Assembly: GCA_036877525.1 (NCBI GenBank) | Contig: JAZGTH010000139.1 | Coordinates: 447,501 to 511,500 of the forward strand | DNA from: Chromobotia macracanthus | Taxonomy: Eukaryota > Chordata > Actinopteri > Cypriniformes > Botiidae | DNA: 64,000 nucleotides | Direction: 5' to 3' | Shown here: one piece after another, positions 25,653-46,031 of the stretch | How positions within the stretch are numbered: the stretch's first letter is position 1 | Layout of the letters: each line of letters opens with the position of its first letter | Made by a program: the position numbers and the translations under genes | Notes under the pieces: generated by a model | Seen by the model: only the letters and a program-made list of their open reading frames with translations | Database searches by the model: none | What the model was told of the DNA's origin: nothing

Positions 25653-26390
25653 ACTGAGGTAGTTAGCTACTCCTCCCAGCTAGCTAATCAACAGCAGCAG
25701 TTGACTCAGCTCGCTATGCTCACCAAAAAGATCCTACAGGTACTCCAGGGAACGCAGTCAACCGCAAGCCCTGTTGCCTCAGTGCCCGCGCCAACCTCCA
25801 ACGCAGCTCAGTTCCCGGACGCTGCATCGATCAGCCCACGGATGGCCTTCCCGGAAAAGTATGACGGCTTGCCCGCCAAATGCAAGGGCTTCCTACTCCA
25901 GTGCTCTATCTACCTCTCTCAACAACCCACGCTGTACCCCACTGATTCCAGCCAAATCGCCTTCGTCAGTTCACTCCTCTCCGGCCGGGCCCTGGACTGA
26001 ATGACCGCCATTTGGAGGGTAGATGGTACCAGCTTCCCCACCTTTGAGACCTTCTTGCAACAATTCCAGGAAGTGTTCGATCACCCTGCGGAGGGAAAGA
26101 GTCCTGGAGAACAATTGCTCGGGTTGTCTCAAGGTGGTCGGTCGGCAGCGGACTATGCACTTCATTTCCGCACACTAGCTGCTCAAACTAACTAGGTGGA
26201 GGATACGCTCAAGCTGCTCTTCCGCAAAGGCCTAATCCCAGAGCTACAATCAGAACTGGCCTGCCGTGATGAAGGTAAGGGCCTAAAAGGCCTCACTGAA
26301 CTCACTTTACAATTGGACCATCTGATCCACACCAGACGAACTAGCCATGCTGCTCCCCGTCCAATGTATACGGAGCCAGAACCACTAGTG
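25653..26390 (+). pseudogene. gag-like remnant of gypsy element
   Basis: It contains the capsid-region motifs FPEKYDG, KGFLLQC and FVSSLLSGRALD, typical of Tf1/sushi-type Gag. In-frame stops occur after SGRALD (TGA at 25998) and near 26193. The zinc knuckle and protease are deleted. Confidence 0.75.
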
Positions 26391-26397
26391 CCCATAA

Positions 26398-27125
26398 TGA
26401 TGTGTTTAGAGATATGTTGGATAGGTGGGTCATAGTCTACATTGACCACATTCTTATTTACTCCAACACGTTCGAGGAACATGTAAGGTATGTAAGAGCA
26501 GTCCTCAGTCGCCTCATTCAAAATCAGCTGAATGCCAAGGAGGAGAAGTGTGAGTTTCATTGTACAAGTACCTCCTTTCTAGGGTACATAATTAGTCAGG
26601 AGGGGGTGGCTATGGATGAAAGGAAGGTCCAAGCGGTAATGGAATGGCCTCGCTCAGGCCGCCTTCGAAGAACTCAAAACACGTTTCACCACTGCACCCA
26701 TTCTCAGACACCCTGACCCAGAACAACCACTATTCTTTACCCACTTTAATTTCACTGTCGCTTACCGACCAGGATCCAAGAATGCCAAGGCAGATGCTTT
26801 GTCCCATCAGACCGAGGAGGCTCCTACATCTCCCAGCTCAGAAAACATAATTCCCGAGAACCTTCTCCTTGCCCCAGTTCAGTGGGATATTGGAAATTAG
26901 TCAAGTCAACGCTGAGAATCCTCCACCAAGCGATTGCCCCGCGGACTTAATCTACGTTCCAGAGGTCTTTCAAAGTCGATTGATCACACAGGTTCATGCC
27001 TCTCCCAGCTCTGGTCACCCGGGAATAACTGCCATGATACATCTTCTATGCAATCAGTTTTGGTGGCTTAACGTATCCTCCGACACCATCAATTACATAA
27101 AGAACTGCACGATCTGTCAGACCAC
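26398..27125 (+). pseudogene. pol remnant of gypsy element
   Basis: A reverse transcriptase piece carries YIDHILIYS in place of the usual YxDD box, followed by EEKCEFHCTSTSFLGYIIS. RNase H (PGSKNAKADAL) and the integrase region (HPGITAMIHLL, CTICQ) follow after deletions and frame changes. Confidence 0.8.
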
Positions 27126-27131
27126 AGAGTG

Positions 27132-29045
27132 TACCCCTTCATTACAATATTTATGCTACAAATGTTTTTTATTATGTTTGTATTATTACAATAAATACTA
27201 CTCATTTATAATAAGTAATACAAGTAGTAGTATATAAGTAATATAATACTACTACTTAAATGATAATATAAATTATACTTAACATTTATTTATATTCATC
27301 AGTGCTTTTGCTTGTTTACATTTTTCTATGTACTGCAATTTTATTTAAAGTTTGGGAGGAGCACGATCTTGTAATCCAACCAATCATTATGCAGGTGTGC
27401 ACATTTATAGCCGTCCCTCACCTCTGTCCCGTGCCAGTTTTGCGGCATCCCTCTGTCACCCCATCACCTCACTCTTGGCTGCTATCTACTTCAGTCAGGG
27501 ATGGGGGACTACTCTGGGTTCGGGCCAGATTCAGAGCTCGGAGCCCTCCGCCCCGGACAGCATGACAAATATACATTTATGATTGTAAGTGATTACATGT
27601 TACCCGTGTAATGTAACATTGACAATCATTGACATTGGTAATCATTGACATTGTGATATTCAGCTCAAAATAAATAAACATTAAGTATGCAAATTGCTCC
27701 GTTATGTGCTTCAGATAAAAACATCAAACTCTGTAAAACTCTACAGTAAATATTCACTGAGTAAAAGGTGATTGATAATTTCCTTGATTACTTTTTAAAA
27801 CACCCAGCACTCTTCCTAGGTTAATATGTTGCTCACAGCAGTATCTTTATGTAACTTGTTAATATGTTTACAAAATGTAAGAAACAGGTTCTCATTAAGA
27901 CATTGTCATGTTTATTTGACTATGTACTTGTGATATAAATGTTCCCTGTGTTTCTCACTTTCAAGAACAGGTGTACCCAATATCATCATCATCTTTTCTT
28001 TCCACAAAACAACAACAAACTCATTTGTACTGCTCTGCAGCTAATAGAGAAATCATTTTTTCAATAATTTTTTACAAAACCTGTTTTATTGATCAGCTTT
28101 TTTACATGTACTTCTATGAGGATTGCTAAGTTTTAAGTTAGTCAAAATATAGAGAATGGAAACATAACGTAAGCAACACAATGCATGTTGGGACTTTAGG
28201 ACATGGCAGCTGTGTTGTATACTGTGTAGTATTGGAAGTAGACATCAAAGTTTGTGTTATACTGCTAAAAACATTTTAAAATGGTGAATGTTTGCTTTGT
28301 AATTAACTGCCTTAACCATATTTACAACCAGCATGGAACATATCTCAAATGGATTATTATGAAACTGTTAAACATGCATAAAACATGTTATTTTAACATG
28401 TTGGCCTGTTGCTACTGTCACTCTGTTGGCTTTCTTGTTGTTGGTGATTCTGTACCCCGCACTTTTAGAAACAGGTGATATGTATTTATATATAATGAAA
28501 TTCAAGCATGTGATACACAACAGCAAACACAATTTAGTTCCAAAAACTACCCAGTGCAAAAATGGCCACTGTTCTGTCTACAGAGTTAAGTGTACATGTC
28601 ATACATTAATATAAATGTTCTATAATAAATATAGCGGCAGCAATTATTGGAGTTCAAGTGCTTTAGAGCTTGAAAGAAAAGTTTTTACTTAAAGACAATT
28701 TTCTTTAAATGATCATATGTATGTTTAAAACATTTCTGAAGTAATAATTTCTACAAAACCTTTACAGCTGAAACAACATGCATTGTTTGTAAATCAGATG
28801 TCGAATGCATAATTTGAATGTTAATATTCTGAGTTTCAGTAAATTAAAGTTTTATTATGTACTTAAGCAGTAAATGTCTGTGCAAAGAGCTATGTGTGCC
28901 ACTGGTAAACATTCCATGAAATGCAATGGATAATAAAAACTTTGTATATAAACTAGTCTGTGAAATTCGGTGGCCATTTTAGTTTTAAACGCCTAGAATA
29001 ACAATAATACACGACACGTAAAAGCAAACGTGTTTGTAAGGGTTC
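27132..29045. other. AT-rich intergenic DNA
   Basis: I see no gene here. Short ORFs are low-complexity or unsupported. 27180-27290 is an irregular tract rich in TA and 'tagtagtat' motifs. Confidence 0.6.
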
Positions 29046-29492
29046 TGTTACAGAGGAGGCTCCTGTACCGCCTACTCCGCACCACCAGAGGGAACCCTCG
29101 CACACGTATTGACGAAGTATTGATCAAGTTCGGACTCCATTTCCCAAGATACCTCATACCTGGGACTGATCACACCCCCGCCTCACATCTGCAACTCATT
29201 ACCTTTCCCGTATAAGCCACGTTCAAGAAAACTCATTGCGAAGGCTTGATGTACCCCGGCCGTCGGTTCTGAGCGGTTGTCCTGTATTCATTTTGGGTTG
29301 TTTACTGCACCGTTGTGTGCTGCGTGTCTCGACCTCTGTCTGTACCTCGTTTTGCCTTGCGTTGTCCCTGCTATATCTGATTGCTGGTGTTTGTCCTGCC
29401 TGTATGGTTTCGCTAAATAAATGCTGTAAATGGATCTCAGGACTTCTGCAGGTTCAATGGTTCAATAATTTAGTGTCAGCTTATTTGTTACA
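29046..29492 (+). mobile_element. Solo LTR, gypsy type
   Basis: It begins tgttacagaggaggctcctg and ends ttatttgttaca. Its interior (cctcatacctgggactgatc, aataaatgctgtaaatggat) parallels the LTR at 25148. No internal retroviral-type sequence follows and no clear target duplication is visible. Confidence 0.7.
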
Positions 29493-32400
29493 AGTCAGTG
29501 CCGATAAAGGAACTGACTGCGGCTTTCAGTAAGCTGTTAGGTTTGGAAAAGTGTTCTCTTTATGAATAAAATACACTTGTACTTGGGCACATTTATTTGC
29601 AAACTAATAATAAAAAACTTAGAAATAGGAAATATAAATAATAAAACCCTACCCTTTGTATTTTATGGATGGTCATCTTTTGTCATCTTCAACACTGATG
29701 AAACAAGGGCTTAAAATGAATCCTGTGATTTCCACTACTGAACAAAATTTAGAACTACTGCCTCTATCCGAGATGAAATAGTTGATCTTTTAAAAATCGT
29801 TATTTCCCCTTTCATTAAACATATTCAGTAAACTTGGCATGTTACATGAGAATGTCCTGTCTTCCTGTTTATAAAAAGGATTTACATCCAATTAAAGCAG
29901 ATGTGTTTTAAGGAGTACAATGAATTAGGGTTAGCCTAATTCTTAAATGCAGATAAGATTAAGCAAGTGACTGCTGCAACCTACAAGCTGGTTTGAGGTT
30001 ACAAGAAAATATGTTGTCATTATAAAAAATATTACATATATTAGAAAAACTTATTGTCATGTGAATCCCTGTAGTGGACAAAATTAGGGTTAGAACTAGG
30101 GGTAGAACTGCAAGCTCATAACCACATAGGTTAAATGGTTGATCATTTAAAATTAAATGTAATTAATTAATCCTGCTTTTATCAGACATTGATGAAACTT
30201 AGTTTCATGTTACCTCAGAATGGCCTGTTTTCTACATATTAAAAGTATTTGTGAACTTCCATTTACACAAAATACAGGTATATTAGTCACCATACAAATG
30301 TTATTAGGGTTAAGGCACTTCAGGACCATTTAATGCCTATTATGATTTAAATAGATATGTATTATTTAGCAAGCCTGTTGGCACCTAAAACAGAGATGAA
30401 AATGAGAACTTTAAAGTTACTATGGAAATATAGTGTTTATATTATAACTGCTGTGGCACAACAATTTTGCAAGTTTCTTCAAAATTACAAGATGCACAAG
30501 CTCACTTAGTTTTATGGTCTTCTGATGTTCAACATTTTTTAAAAATTATCGACGTAGAGAGTCCATAAAATTGTACTGCACTGTTGAGTGAAAAGCCTAG
30601 TTCACAAAGGTCCTCATATACAATCATGATACCTTAGACAAAGACACTGCATGCCTATTTTCATTAAGCTGACTTTGGAATAGTTATAGTCATTTTATAG
30701 TCATTATACCATCACCAAGTGGCCAATCGTCATGATTTTTTTACATGACCACAGATCAGTATATCACATATGTGTACTAAGTTTGGTGACCATATCTCAC
30801 TCCCTTCCTGAGTTATAGCAGTGTAACCCAAATAAGAGCCCACTTTCCGGCATCCAGATGCAAATGTGAAACACAATTTTGAATTTTCTTGATAATTACT
30901 TCTTGATAATTATTAAGAATCACACTCCAAATTCTTTTGGTTTGGTTCTGATTGGGCAAAAAAAACTAGGACTATTTTGCAAAAGTAAGTTTTGCAAAAA
31001 ATGGCAGGTTAATTTTTAATGGCGGAAATAAAATTAATATACGTTTTGTTCAACTTGGATTGCAATGATATAAGGCACTTTATTCTACAACAACGTGAAG
31101 GAGCTATGAGCAGTTTCACATTTTTTTGGTCCCTGTAGTGCCCCCTATTGGCTGATTGGGGTAATATCATGTCATCTTCTCCCAAAATTGAGACCTACCA
31201 TCTGGCAAGTTTTAGATGTTGTTAAATGCACAATTTAACTACATGGGATATTTTTTGGTACATTATATAACTTACATTAAAAACAGCCATTAAAATAATA
31301 CCTTTCTAATTTATTAACCTTTGAATTTGGTGGCTCCTCAGCTTCCATGGCCTCATGGGATACTTAAAAATATCACTGGAAGCAGTAAACCATCTGGGTA
31401 TTTCTCGCCTACTGTTTTTCACATACTTTGGTTTCAGAACATACTATTCCAAATATTACACTTCAGATATAATTTGTTCAGATGAGTGTTTGTGCAGAGA
31501 ATAATGATCAAGCATGTATGACAGTGTAAAAGCTTAATTAAAATCTGCCCATAACATTTAATTAAGTTACAGAAACACAAATGAAAGCTTCATTTCTACT
31601 ATTATTTTGACATGTTTGAGATCTTTGTAAATAAACACTGCTTAGACTTTTAAGTATTTAAATAGTTTAAATAAATAAACCAATATAGTGTAGAGACACA
31701 CTGACGACATACTGAAAAGGCAGAAAATTATATTCATACTGATTTGGAAATGTTTTATTATTCATATCTGAAACATCACTAAAGCATTAAAATAAAGTGT
31801 CACTTCTGAATCATCTTGTGTTTAAATCTACTGTTGATCTACTGGCAGTAATAAGTGTCTCTGTTACTGATCTGCTCCACAGTACTGATGTTTTGTTTAT
31901 TACAGTATGAAGGTCTACTCTTGTTGATTTGAGCTTCCACATATGTCTGCATGACACTGAACTCACAGACAGCAGAAATGCTTCATACTGAGATTCAGTA
32001 CTGACAGTCTTTTACACACACATGAGCATAAACATCAGCATAAACATATTGAAAGGTTGTATCTCTGTATCACAGTGAGAAAAGAAATTAGTGCATTTCA
32101 AATCATCACTGAACCACCATAAACACACAGAATCATAACAACAACCCATTTTATTATGTGATTCATTATTAGCTTTGATTTGTTTTATCATTTTTGTTCA
32201 AACATGTCATCCTCTGATGACAGATTCAAACAGTGTATAAAACTACAGCCTACTAATATATCAGTTAATTCGTGTGCTGAGGTCAAACACACCCACAAAT
32301 GTGCCTGACAAATGTATTTGTGATGCATTCAAAGCCCAGTGTTGAATAAAGGTAACAATACAGTTAACAGTTGTCTGTATTAATATCACCTAAAGATCTG

Positions 32401-32968
32401 TACAATAAACCATGTGACTGAGGAAGTGCAGTAGCTCTCAGAAATTAAGCATGTAAACTTGGACAGTGACTGTTACTGTACACGATTTAAGGCTATTTAA
32501 CACTATTTGGACAAAAGCATAATAAATGTCTATGAAATTCTTATAAATGATATTGAAAGAGATGGAAGAGATTATCTTCTAGAGATTTGTACTTAGCGGT
32601 TAACAACAGCACATATGAGTTATATTATCTAGGGTTATATTATTAAGAATTATACAGATACAAAACAGGGTTACCCTGTAAAGAGCTTAATTCGGTCTTC
32701 TTACAGATCAATCAACGCTATTTCAGTTAAACACTTTATATATGGGGATGGCAGTGAGCACAGTGTCTATGTATACTGGCAAGCGTGTGTGTGTGTGTGT
32801 GTTATTCACCTGTACAAGCTGAGCTGCGGAAAATTGCCATATTCTAGTGTGATGTATTTGTGTTTGACACAAATTTTTCTGTAAGATAAAGTTTGGCATT
32901 TACACAAAAACAGTGTTTGCATACACAACTGTATGTACTCGCTCAGGCTGCATGTGTGTGCATATGTT
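29493..32968. other. Intergenic DNA with no recognised gene
   Basis: AT-rich sequence without supported coding potential. A 'gtagtgccccctattggctg' motif near 31135 resembles ends of dispersed fish repeats. The ctxn3 3' UTR probably occupies part of the stretch just before 32969, including a short (GT)n near 32784. Confidence 0.5.
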
Positions 32969-33220
32969 TTATGCCAGTGTGTAATCAAACTGGCCCTTCT
33001 CCAGGCCATCTGGACCATCGGCCCATGTGGAGGTGGGCATGCTGCGGTAGGGGTCCAGCAGGATGCGGAAGCAGTGCACGGTCAGCATGCAGAGGAAGAC
33101 AAAGAGGAAGATGACCAAGTCAAAAGTGGTCTTCTGCTCCAGGGTCATGCCAGCTCCCCCCATAGGCCCCCCTATCAGGAGGGAGGAGGTTTTGGGTTCC
33201 AGGGTTTTGTTTGTCTTCAT
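32969..33220 (-). CDS. ctxn3: ctxn3, cortexin-3 (83 aa)
   Basis: Cortexins are small single-pass membrane proteins of neural and kidney tissue; their molecular role is not settled. The ORF has a hydrophilic N-terminus, one membrane segment (residues about 32-48, FDLVIFLFVFLCMLTV), and the family signature CFRILLDPYRSMPTSTWADG followed by GLEKGQFDY. I chose the ATG at 33220 because it gives 83 residues, close to the roughly 81 of mammalian CTXN3, and has A at -3. The open frame continues upstream with another Met, so the start is not certain. The coding region is in one exon, as in mammals. It lies between prrc1 and slc12a2 on the same strand, as I recall from human 5q23. CTXN3 is favoured over CTXN1/2 by SMPTSTWADG and the synteny. 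Confidence 0.92.
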   Translation of the reverse strand: MKTNKTLEPKTSSLLIGGPMGGAGMTLEQKTTFDLVIFLFVFLCMLTVHCFRILLDPYRSMPTSTWADGPDGLEKGQFDYTLA

Positions 33221-33444
33221 GATCTGTCCGCGTGTTTTGTTGTGCTTTAAGCACATGGCCTTGTTTTGACAGTTCACCATGTGCTCATCTGTCCCCGATT
33301 ATATTGGGTCACCCATGGTTGGTACAGCACAACTCTCATGTGGATTGTCTCTGATCCTCTGTGTTAGCTTGGAGTCCTTCTTGTCCTGAGTCTTGCATGG
33401 ATGCTACCTTGTATCCTGGATCTGTGTCTTCTGTGTTTTAGGTT
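33221..33444 (-). other. ctxn3 upstream region
   Basis: Probable 5' UTR or intron. No second coding exon is recognisable, and the TE fragment from 33445 limits it. Confidence 0.35.
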
Positions 33445-33705
33445 AAGGCGGCAGATCTTACCGGGGTCCCCTCGGAGTACCATGATCTTCAGTTGGTGTT
33501 CAGTACAAGTCCCAAGGTACATCGTTACCTCCTCATGGTTCCTGTGCCATAAACCTTCTCCTGGGCACTTCTTCACCTAAGGGTTGATTATACTCCCTGT
33601 CTGGTCGAGAAAGAGAGGCTATGGACAAATACATCCGTAAATCATTGGAATCTGGTCTCATCCACCCCTCCTCCTCTCCTGCTGGACTCTGGTTTATTGC
33701 AGAAG
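33445..33705 (+). pseudogene. Ty3/gypsy pol fragment
   Basis: Translates in pieces as GVPSEYHDLQLVFSTSP, then MDKYIRKSLESGLIHPSSSP and AGLWF, matching the region between protease and reverse transcriptase of gypsy pol. It has a stop and frame changes. It sits just upstream of ctxn3 in antisense. Confidence 0.8.
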
Positions 33706-34491
33706 TGCGAACACAACGCGTCAACGCACAGTGCCGCGCCACCTCCAAGATGTGTTTGCGCGTGTGGAGCTTCAGCTGGGTTCATTCCGAATTGATTCAT
33801 TTTAATGAACTGCTGAATCGGTCTGAATAAAAGTCGAAGAAATCCAATTATGTTACTTAGGTTTGTAAATCAGGCACCAAACACAATGCTTTTTAAACTG
33901 TGATAATTACTGCACTTTATATCCACATCAACTACATTAAACTACATTGGGTGATTTGGATGAATCACTGAGTCGATTTTGAAATTTATTAAAGCACTGA
34001 CAATAAATGTTACTGGGGAAATACTGTGGCTGTTTTATTAAAAAAAATTACTTGCGGAGTATAGTACACAGATAAAACAGTCAGATGAACTTACAAAGTA
34101 GCAATTCCAAGTATTAGATTAGATTCAATTACATTTTATTTATATAGTGTTTTCCATAATGCACATTGTTTCAAAGCACCTTTACCAATAACATTTCAAC
34201 GCTGTGTTTAAGTTCCAAATGTCATTAATGAGCAGTCAATATAATAATTATGCTGTCATGTTTGATTGTAAACACCCATTGAACAAACTAAAGACAACTG
34301 TGGTAAAGTAAAACTTTAAAATAACATTGTGTTAATTAAGAAAGGTAGACCAAGAACACATGGCCAATGCTAGATGTATAATTTATATTAAAATAGTAAG
34401 ATACAGAACAATATATAACACTGACAGATATTAAGTTTCCATTTTACATTACAAGCTGTAAAAATAAGTGTATATAAATTTTACCCACAAC
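33706..34491. other. Intergenic DNA
   Basis: No gene is seen. 34115-34190 (attagattcaattacatttt, tttccataatgcacattgtt) resembles a widely dispersed fish repeat that I cannot name. Confidence 0.4.
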
Positions 34492-34890
34492 TGTAACAAG
34501 GACTCTGAGACACGGGGACCATTTGCAGCTTTTATAAAGAGCGGTAATACAGGCAGGGTCAAAAACCAGTGAACAGTAACAACGAAGGCAAGGCAGAAAC
34601 AAAACGAGAGACAGGCAAAAATCAGGGCAGGCAGCAAACAATCAATAACGATAAACAATCCAGACAGTAACAACAGGTAATCCCATGACACAGGAAAACT
34701 GCTAAGTAATGACAGCTGGAGCAAACCAAGACTTTGCGACTATAGACTGAGTGTGGTTTAAATAGAGGAAGTTAATGAATAGTGAGTGTGAGGGGAAGTG
34801 ATAAGTCCCAGCTAAGTGGCATTATGGGAGATGCAGTCTGATTGGAAAATGGTTAATACTCAGGTGATGGGTTCCTCTGTGGGACTTTAT
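34492..34890 (-). mobile_element. Truncated solo LTR, gypsy type
   Basis: On the minus strand it contains gaacccatcacctgagtatt, tcccataatgccacttagct and ctgcaaatggtccccg. It ends ccttgttaca at 34492, collinear with the LTR at 25148. The 5' end is lost. Confidence 0.65.
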
Positions 34891-36500
34891 ATCAGCCATG
34901 TCTCATTATTATGACCAAGTCTGAAATGACTTGACTTGCGTCACTTAAAGTTTAAGTGACGCACTTCCTGTTGTTGGCGCTATGACTGTGATACACAATA
35001 ATCATGTTATCAGCATGCCAAATCAACTATATTTGAAAGTTTGACGTAAATCGCCTCTGTAGAAATGCATTCTGTAGATATTAAAGACTTACTGACTCCC
35101 ATTAATTTTACCACCTCGCCATGGCAACTGTCTGAGATATCAAAAATCCCTGCGATTTTGATTCTTCAATGTCTTGGCATGTTCAGAGATTGGTGACAAT
35201 CACAAAATCCCTAAGATGTGTATTTAAAAGTTCACAATATGTGGTTTACCAGAGTGATGGGCATACTATGCAAAAGGAAATTTTAATTATTTTTACAGTA
35301 TAATAATTCTGATATCAGAGTACTTCTATCAAAAGGTCAAATTTGACAAAAATCCTTAAAAAAATTCCTGAAAAAAATGCTTTAATTTGACTTTATAAAG
35401 TATGTTGGCTAAATATTTTTTAAACCACATGACGGAAAACCAAGATGCTTTACAAAAAAGGTCTTTATTTCTCTGCTGGTTAAAGGCACAGTTGTAAAAT
35501 ACCATGAAATAAAATTACCCCCAGTTGTTCTGGAGAAATTTTACAAACATATTAAAAGCAGTTCCATTATTCCATTCGTGGTTATAGAAATATTCCTAAA
35601 GTCTTTTGAGTGTGACAGGTTTTTATATGCTACGCATAAGGTGAGAGATCAGAGGTCATTCTCAGGATTGCTCACATCCTGTGTCACTCTGAAGGGATGT
35701 TCTGTTGTCTTCAGCACATCGTCACTAACCGTCTATCTGAAGTATTTCAACATTTATGACGACTGCTTCATTTAACAACATTTAGAACAACAGGTCTGTG
35801 TATATGCAGCAAAAAGACTGACTAACTGACTAAAGTCTGACTAACGATCGGATTTAATTTAGCCACAGTAAACACTAGCTGACAAAGTGTATTTAAAAAC
35901 ATACAGACAATCATGACAATCATCAATGTTTCAAGACAGCTAGGAAGAAATGGCATGAAATACGCAATGTTAATATAAGTTTCTGTTGTTCATTTAAAAA
36001 TCTTTTTTTTAAAGGGATTTGCCTTTAACTAGAATTTATTTAAATAGAAAATGTGAACATGACATAATCAGGAAAAGCTGAGGATACAACAATCTGATAA
36101 AGTCTGATCAATCCTCATTTTAATTAGCAGTGAGGCTTCAAAACTCCAGCTGTAGGATTTCTGACGCGTTTTGACTGTCCTAACCCAACATAGAAGTTGG
36201 GCTTAAGAAAAGGGCAAGTAATAACATCAAACATATCAAAACATATAATCAAGGCAAAAACTCTTGTATGTAATTTATGATTCATACAATAATTTAAAAG
36301 ACAGACAGATCTAAATAATCCCTGTAACCTAGTTTACTTCAAACCTGGAGAAGAAACATAGCAAACATTCCTGTTTGTCAGCTAATTTAAAACTTCCTTT
36401 TTGGCATGTTGAATTGGTTCTGATGTGATGTTATTAAAAGCAATGAATATCTGTGCATGGAATCAGACTCCAGGTGCATTCTGGGAAACTGATATTATGG
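34891..36500. other. Intergenic DNA, including likely prrc1 3' UTR
   Basis: No gene is recognised. The prrc1 3' UTR probably occupies bases just before 36501; I could not choose a polyadenylation signal. Confidence 0.4.
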
Positions 36501-43627
<7,127 letters not shown>

Positions 43628-44021
43628 CTTCACTCTCTGCCTATGAAGAAAAACAGAAAGAAATGAGCAATCACACACACACAGATGACTGACTGAGATG
43701 TTGCATTTCAGCTGATCAATGAGAGATAAATCTCAGACAGATACAGTATTTCCATTTTTTTAAATATCAACCGGTTGATTTTCCTGTTTGGCTGATTTGT
43801 TTCAAAGACCGATAGCACCGACTATTACTGACTGAGACTGTCTAAAGGGCTGTCTAAAGTCTAAAACAAGTTCCTCTATACAAAACAGTTTCTCCATCAA
43901 CATTAATGAGAAACACTGATCTAATCTGAGACAGACTGGCTCATTCATTTCGGTTAAGAGTTAACCTAGTCAACTAAAAGTTAACTTGGCTCTAAACGAA
44001 AATCTTCCTGCATCTCAACAA

Positions 44022-44149
44022 GATGAGCATTGCGTTGAAAGTGCAAAGATTGTGAGTTCGATTGCCAGGGAACATGGGTACTGACAAACTGTATATGTAC
44101 AACTTGAATGGACTGTAGGTCAAAGCGTCTGCTAAGTATATAAATGTAT
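44022..44149 (+). mobile_element. tRNA-derived SINE with L2-like tail
   Basis: agatgagcattgcgttgaaa leads to a B box (gtgagttcgattgcc at 44052-44066), a body, and the 3' tail gtcaaagcgtctgctaagta followed by taaatgta. It is the best preserved SINE of the window and matches the cyprinid type with a LINE-derived tail. Confidence 0.75.
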
Positions 44150-45045
44150 ATCAATCTGTTATTAAAACAAATTAGTGTAACATCTCTATAACAACAAACT
44201 TCAGACACATCACATCATGACATCACACAGATTATAGACTCAGGTTCACCATCATTTTCAGACCCTTGTACATCAGCGCCGTTACACTCGTGTATTTAGA
44301 CACACAGATGATAGGGAAGCTGTTAATAAAGCATATTTCACCTGATCGTGTGGAGATCAAACACACTTTAAATGTTTAAACCTGATCAGATAGATCCGAG
44401 AGGCACCTCCGCGCGTCGATGATGTCACACAGTGCCACGTCTGATGGTGAACTGGCGATTCAACACAGCAGATTCAAGTGATGCCAAATTCATTACATAA
44501 TACTAAAGTTAAAAGCTGTCATTACAAGCTGTCATTTATTTACACCAGGATGAACTTAAAACAATTATCAATAAAATGGGAAGTTGTTTTAATTGCAGTT
44601 GCGTTGTCAGGTTTTTAGCGAATCGGTGCTTTTAAATCGTTTGTTTACGCGTAGGATTTTGTATTTGCGCCGCTTTTGTTTTCTCGGGCAAATTTCAAAA
44701 ACACCGACAAACAGCCCACGAAAATGCACTCTATTAATACTGAAATTAAATCTTACTGAAATTAAATCCTATATTTTTGTGATAATAAACATTAAAGTTA
44801 AATATTACATTGAGTTCTGTCTAATCTTTCATTAGACAACTTAATTTTGATCCATGAGATATAGATGACATAAAACACACAATTTACATGAATAATAGAT
44901 GCAGTACAGATAATAATGAACAAATGAATGCCAAATAATGAAGAAAATGAGCATTTATTTGCAAGACAAAAAGTGACACTGCATTAAGCAATCCTTCATT
45001 TACAGTAATTACCTTTTTACAAATATGAATAATTATTTAAAAAAA
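44150..45045. other. prrc1 upstream region
   Basis: A small CpG-containing patch at 44385-44450 (gcacctccgcgcgtcgatga) may be the prrc1 non-coding exon or promoter. The rest is AT-rich with no recognised gene. Confidence 0.4.
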
Positions 45046-45530
45046 ACTCCCAGCTAGCCACGCCTACCTGACTTTTAATCACACTCACCTGTCTCAGTTA
45101 ATCATCCAGTTATATATTCATTATATAATCATATATTCCTCAGTCACGCCTCACTTCCTCGTCCGGTCTACTTGAAAGCTACATGGACTTACCTGGTTCT
45201 CCTACGGTAGTTTCTTACCTGGTTCTCCTACGGTAGTTTCTTACCTGGACGCCTCTTCAGGGATCTCCTCATTGTGAATTATCTTCTTAGATTATCTGTG
45301 TACCCGGACCTGTTTTACAGGGAAAAGTGTCTGAATTATCTAAAGCTAAGTAGCATTTATGATAATCTGCTCTTAGTTACTTACCTATTCGTTTACATTG
45401 TTTGATGTTTACCGTCAAGTTTGATATAAACCAATTGTTGACATTTACTGCTGTTTATTATCTGTGAATTAAATAAACTAGCAGTATTGTTTATAACCTC
45501 CTGTTTCTCCTGTGTATATGCTGACACTTA
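45046..45530 (+). repeat. LTR-like sequence
   Basis: A transposon-LTR-like arrangement: ccagctagccacgcctacct near the start, a directly duplicated 26-bp block (ttacctggttctcctacggt at about 45190 and 45216), and a late aattaaataaactagcagt signal. There is no coding sequence and no target duplication, so this is tentative. Confidence 0.35.
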
Positions 45531-46005
45531 GGAGCTTCTCAGTATTATTAACTCCTCTCTATTGCTAGGTCATGTCACAAAACCCTTTAAGTTAGCAGTT
45601 ATTAAGCCTCTCATAAAGAAACCACAACTAGTTTGATGAATTGCCAACCTATAGACACATTTCAAATATCCCATTCATGTCTAAAATATTAGAAAAGGTC
45701 ATATGCATACAATTGAGTGCTGCCTTACACAGAAACAATATTTATGAAAAGGAGTGTTTTACTCCTGATTCAGACCACATCATAGCACAAAAACTGCACT
45801 GGTCAAAATTACAAACAATTTACTTCTAGCAGCAGACTAAGGTTGCATCTTGTTGGTTTTACTTGATCTTAGTGCGGCATTTGACACTATGGACCTCGAC
45901 ATGCTGTTAGATTGCTACAAAATCACAATGGTATTCAAGGGTTAGGTTAGGGTTAGGTACTTTCTGGACCAAACCCATGTAAAGAGAAGCTTTCTGAATA
46001 CAATT
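45531..46005 (+). pseudogene. LINE reverse transcriptase fragment
   Basis: Pieces read KPFKLAVIKPLIKKPQL, YRHISNIPFMSKILEKVI and LLDLSAAFDTMDLDMLLD, matching RT motifs of L2/Rex-type LINEs. Frameshifts and stops are present and it ends abruptly near 46005. Confidence 0.75.
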
Positions 46006-46031
46006 TTCAAATAGAAAGTTGTACTTTCACC

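Larger units (their letters stand above)
25148..27131 (+). mobile_element. Degenerate Ty3/gypsy retrotransposon
   Basis: An LTR-like start (tgttacggaggaggtccc at 25148) is followed by a promoter-like region and a gag-like frame. Then, after internal deletions, come reverse transcriptase, RNase H and the integrase zinc-binding region near 27000-27125. No 3' LTR is visible. Related LTRs occur at 29046 and 34492. Confidence 0.85.

Noticed and set aside
27302..28614. Small ORFs of 60-90 codons
   Set aside because: AT-rich, no motif, no splice context, and overlapping on both strands.
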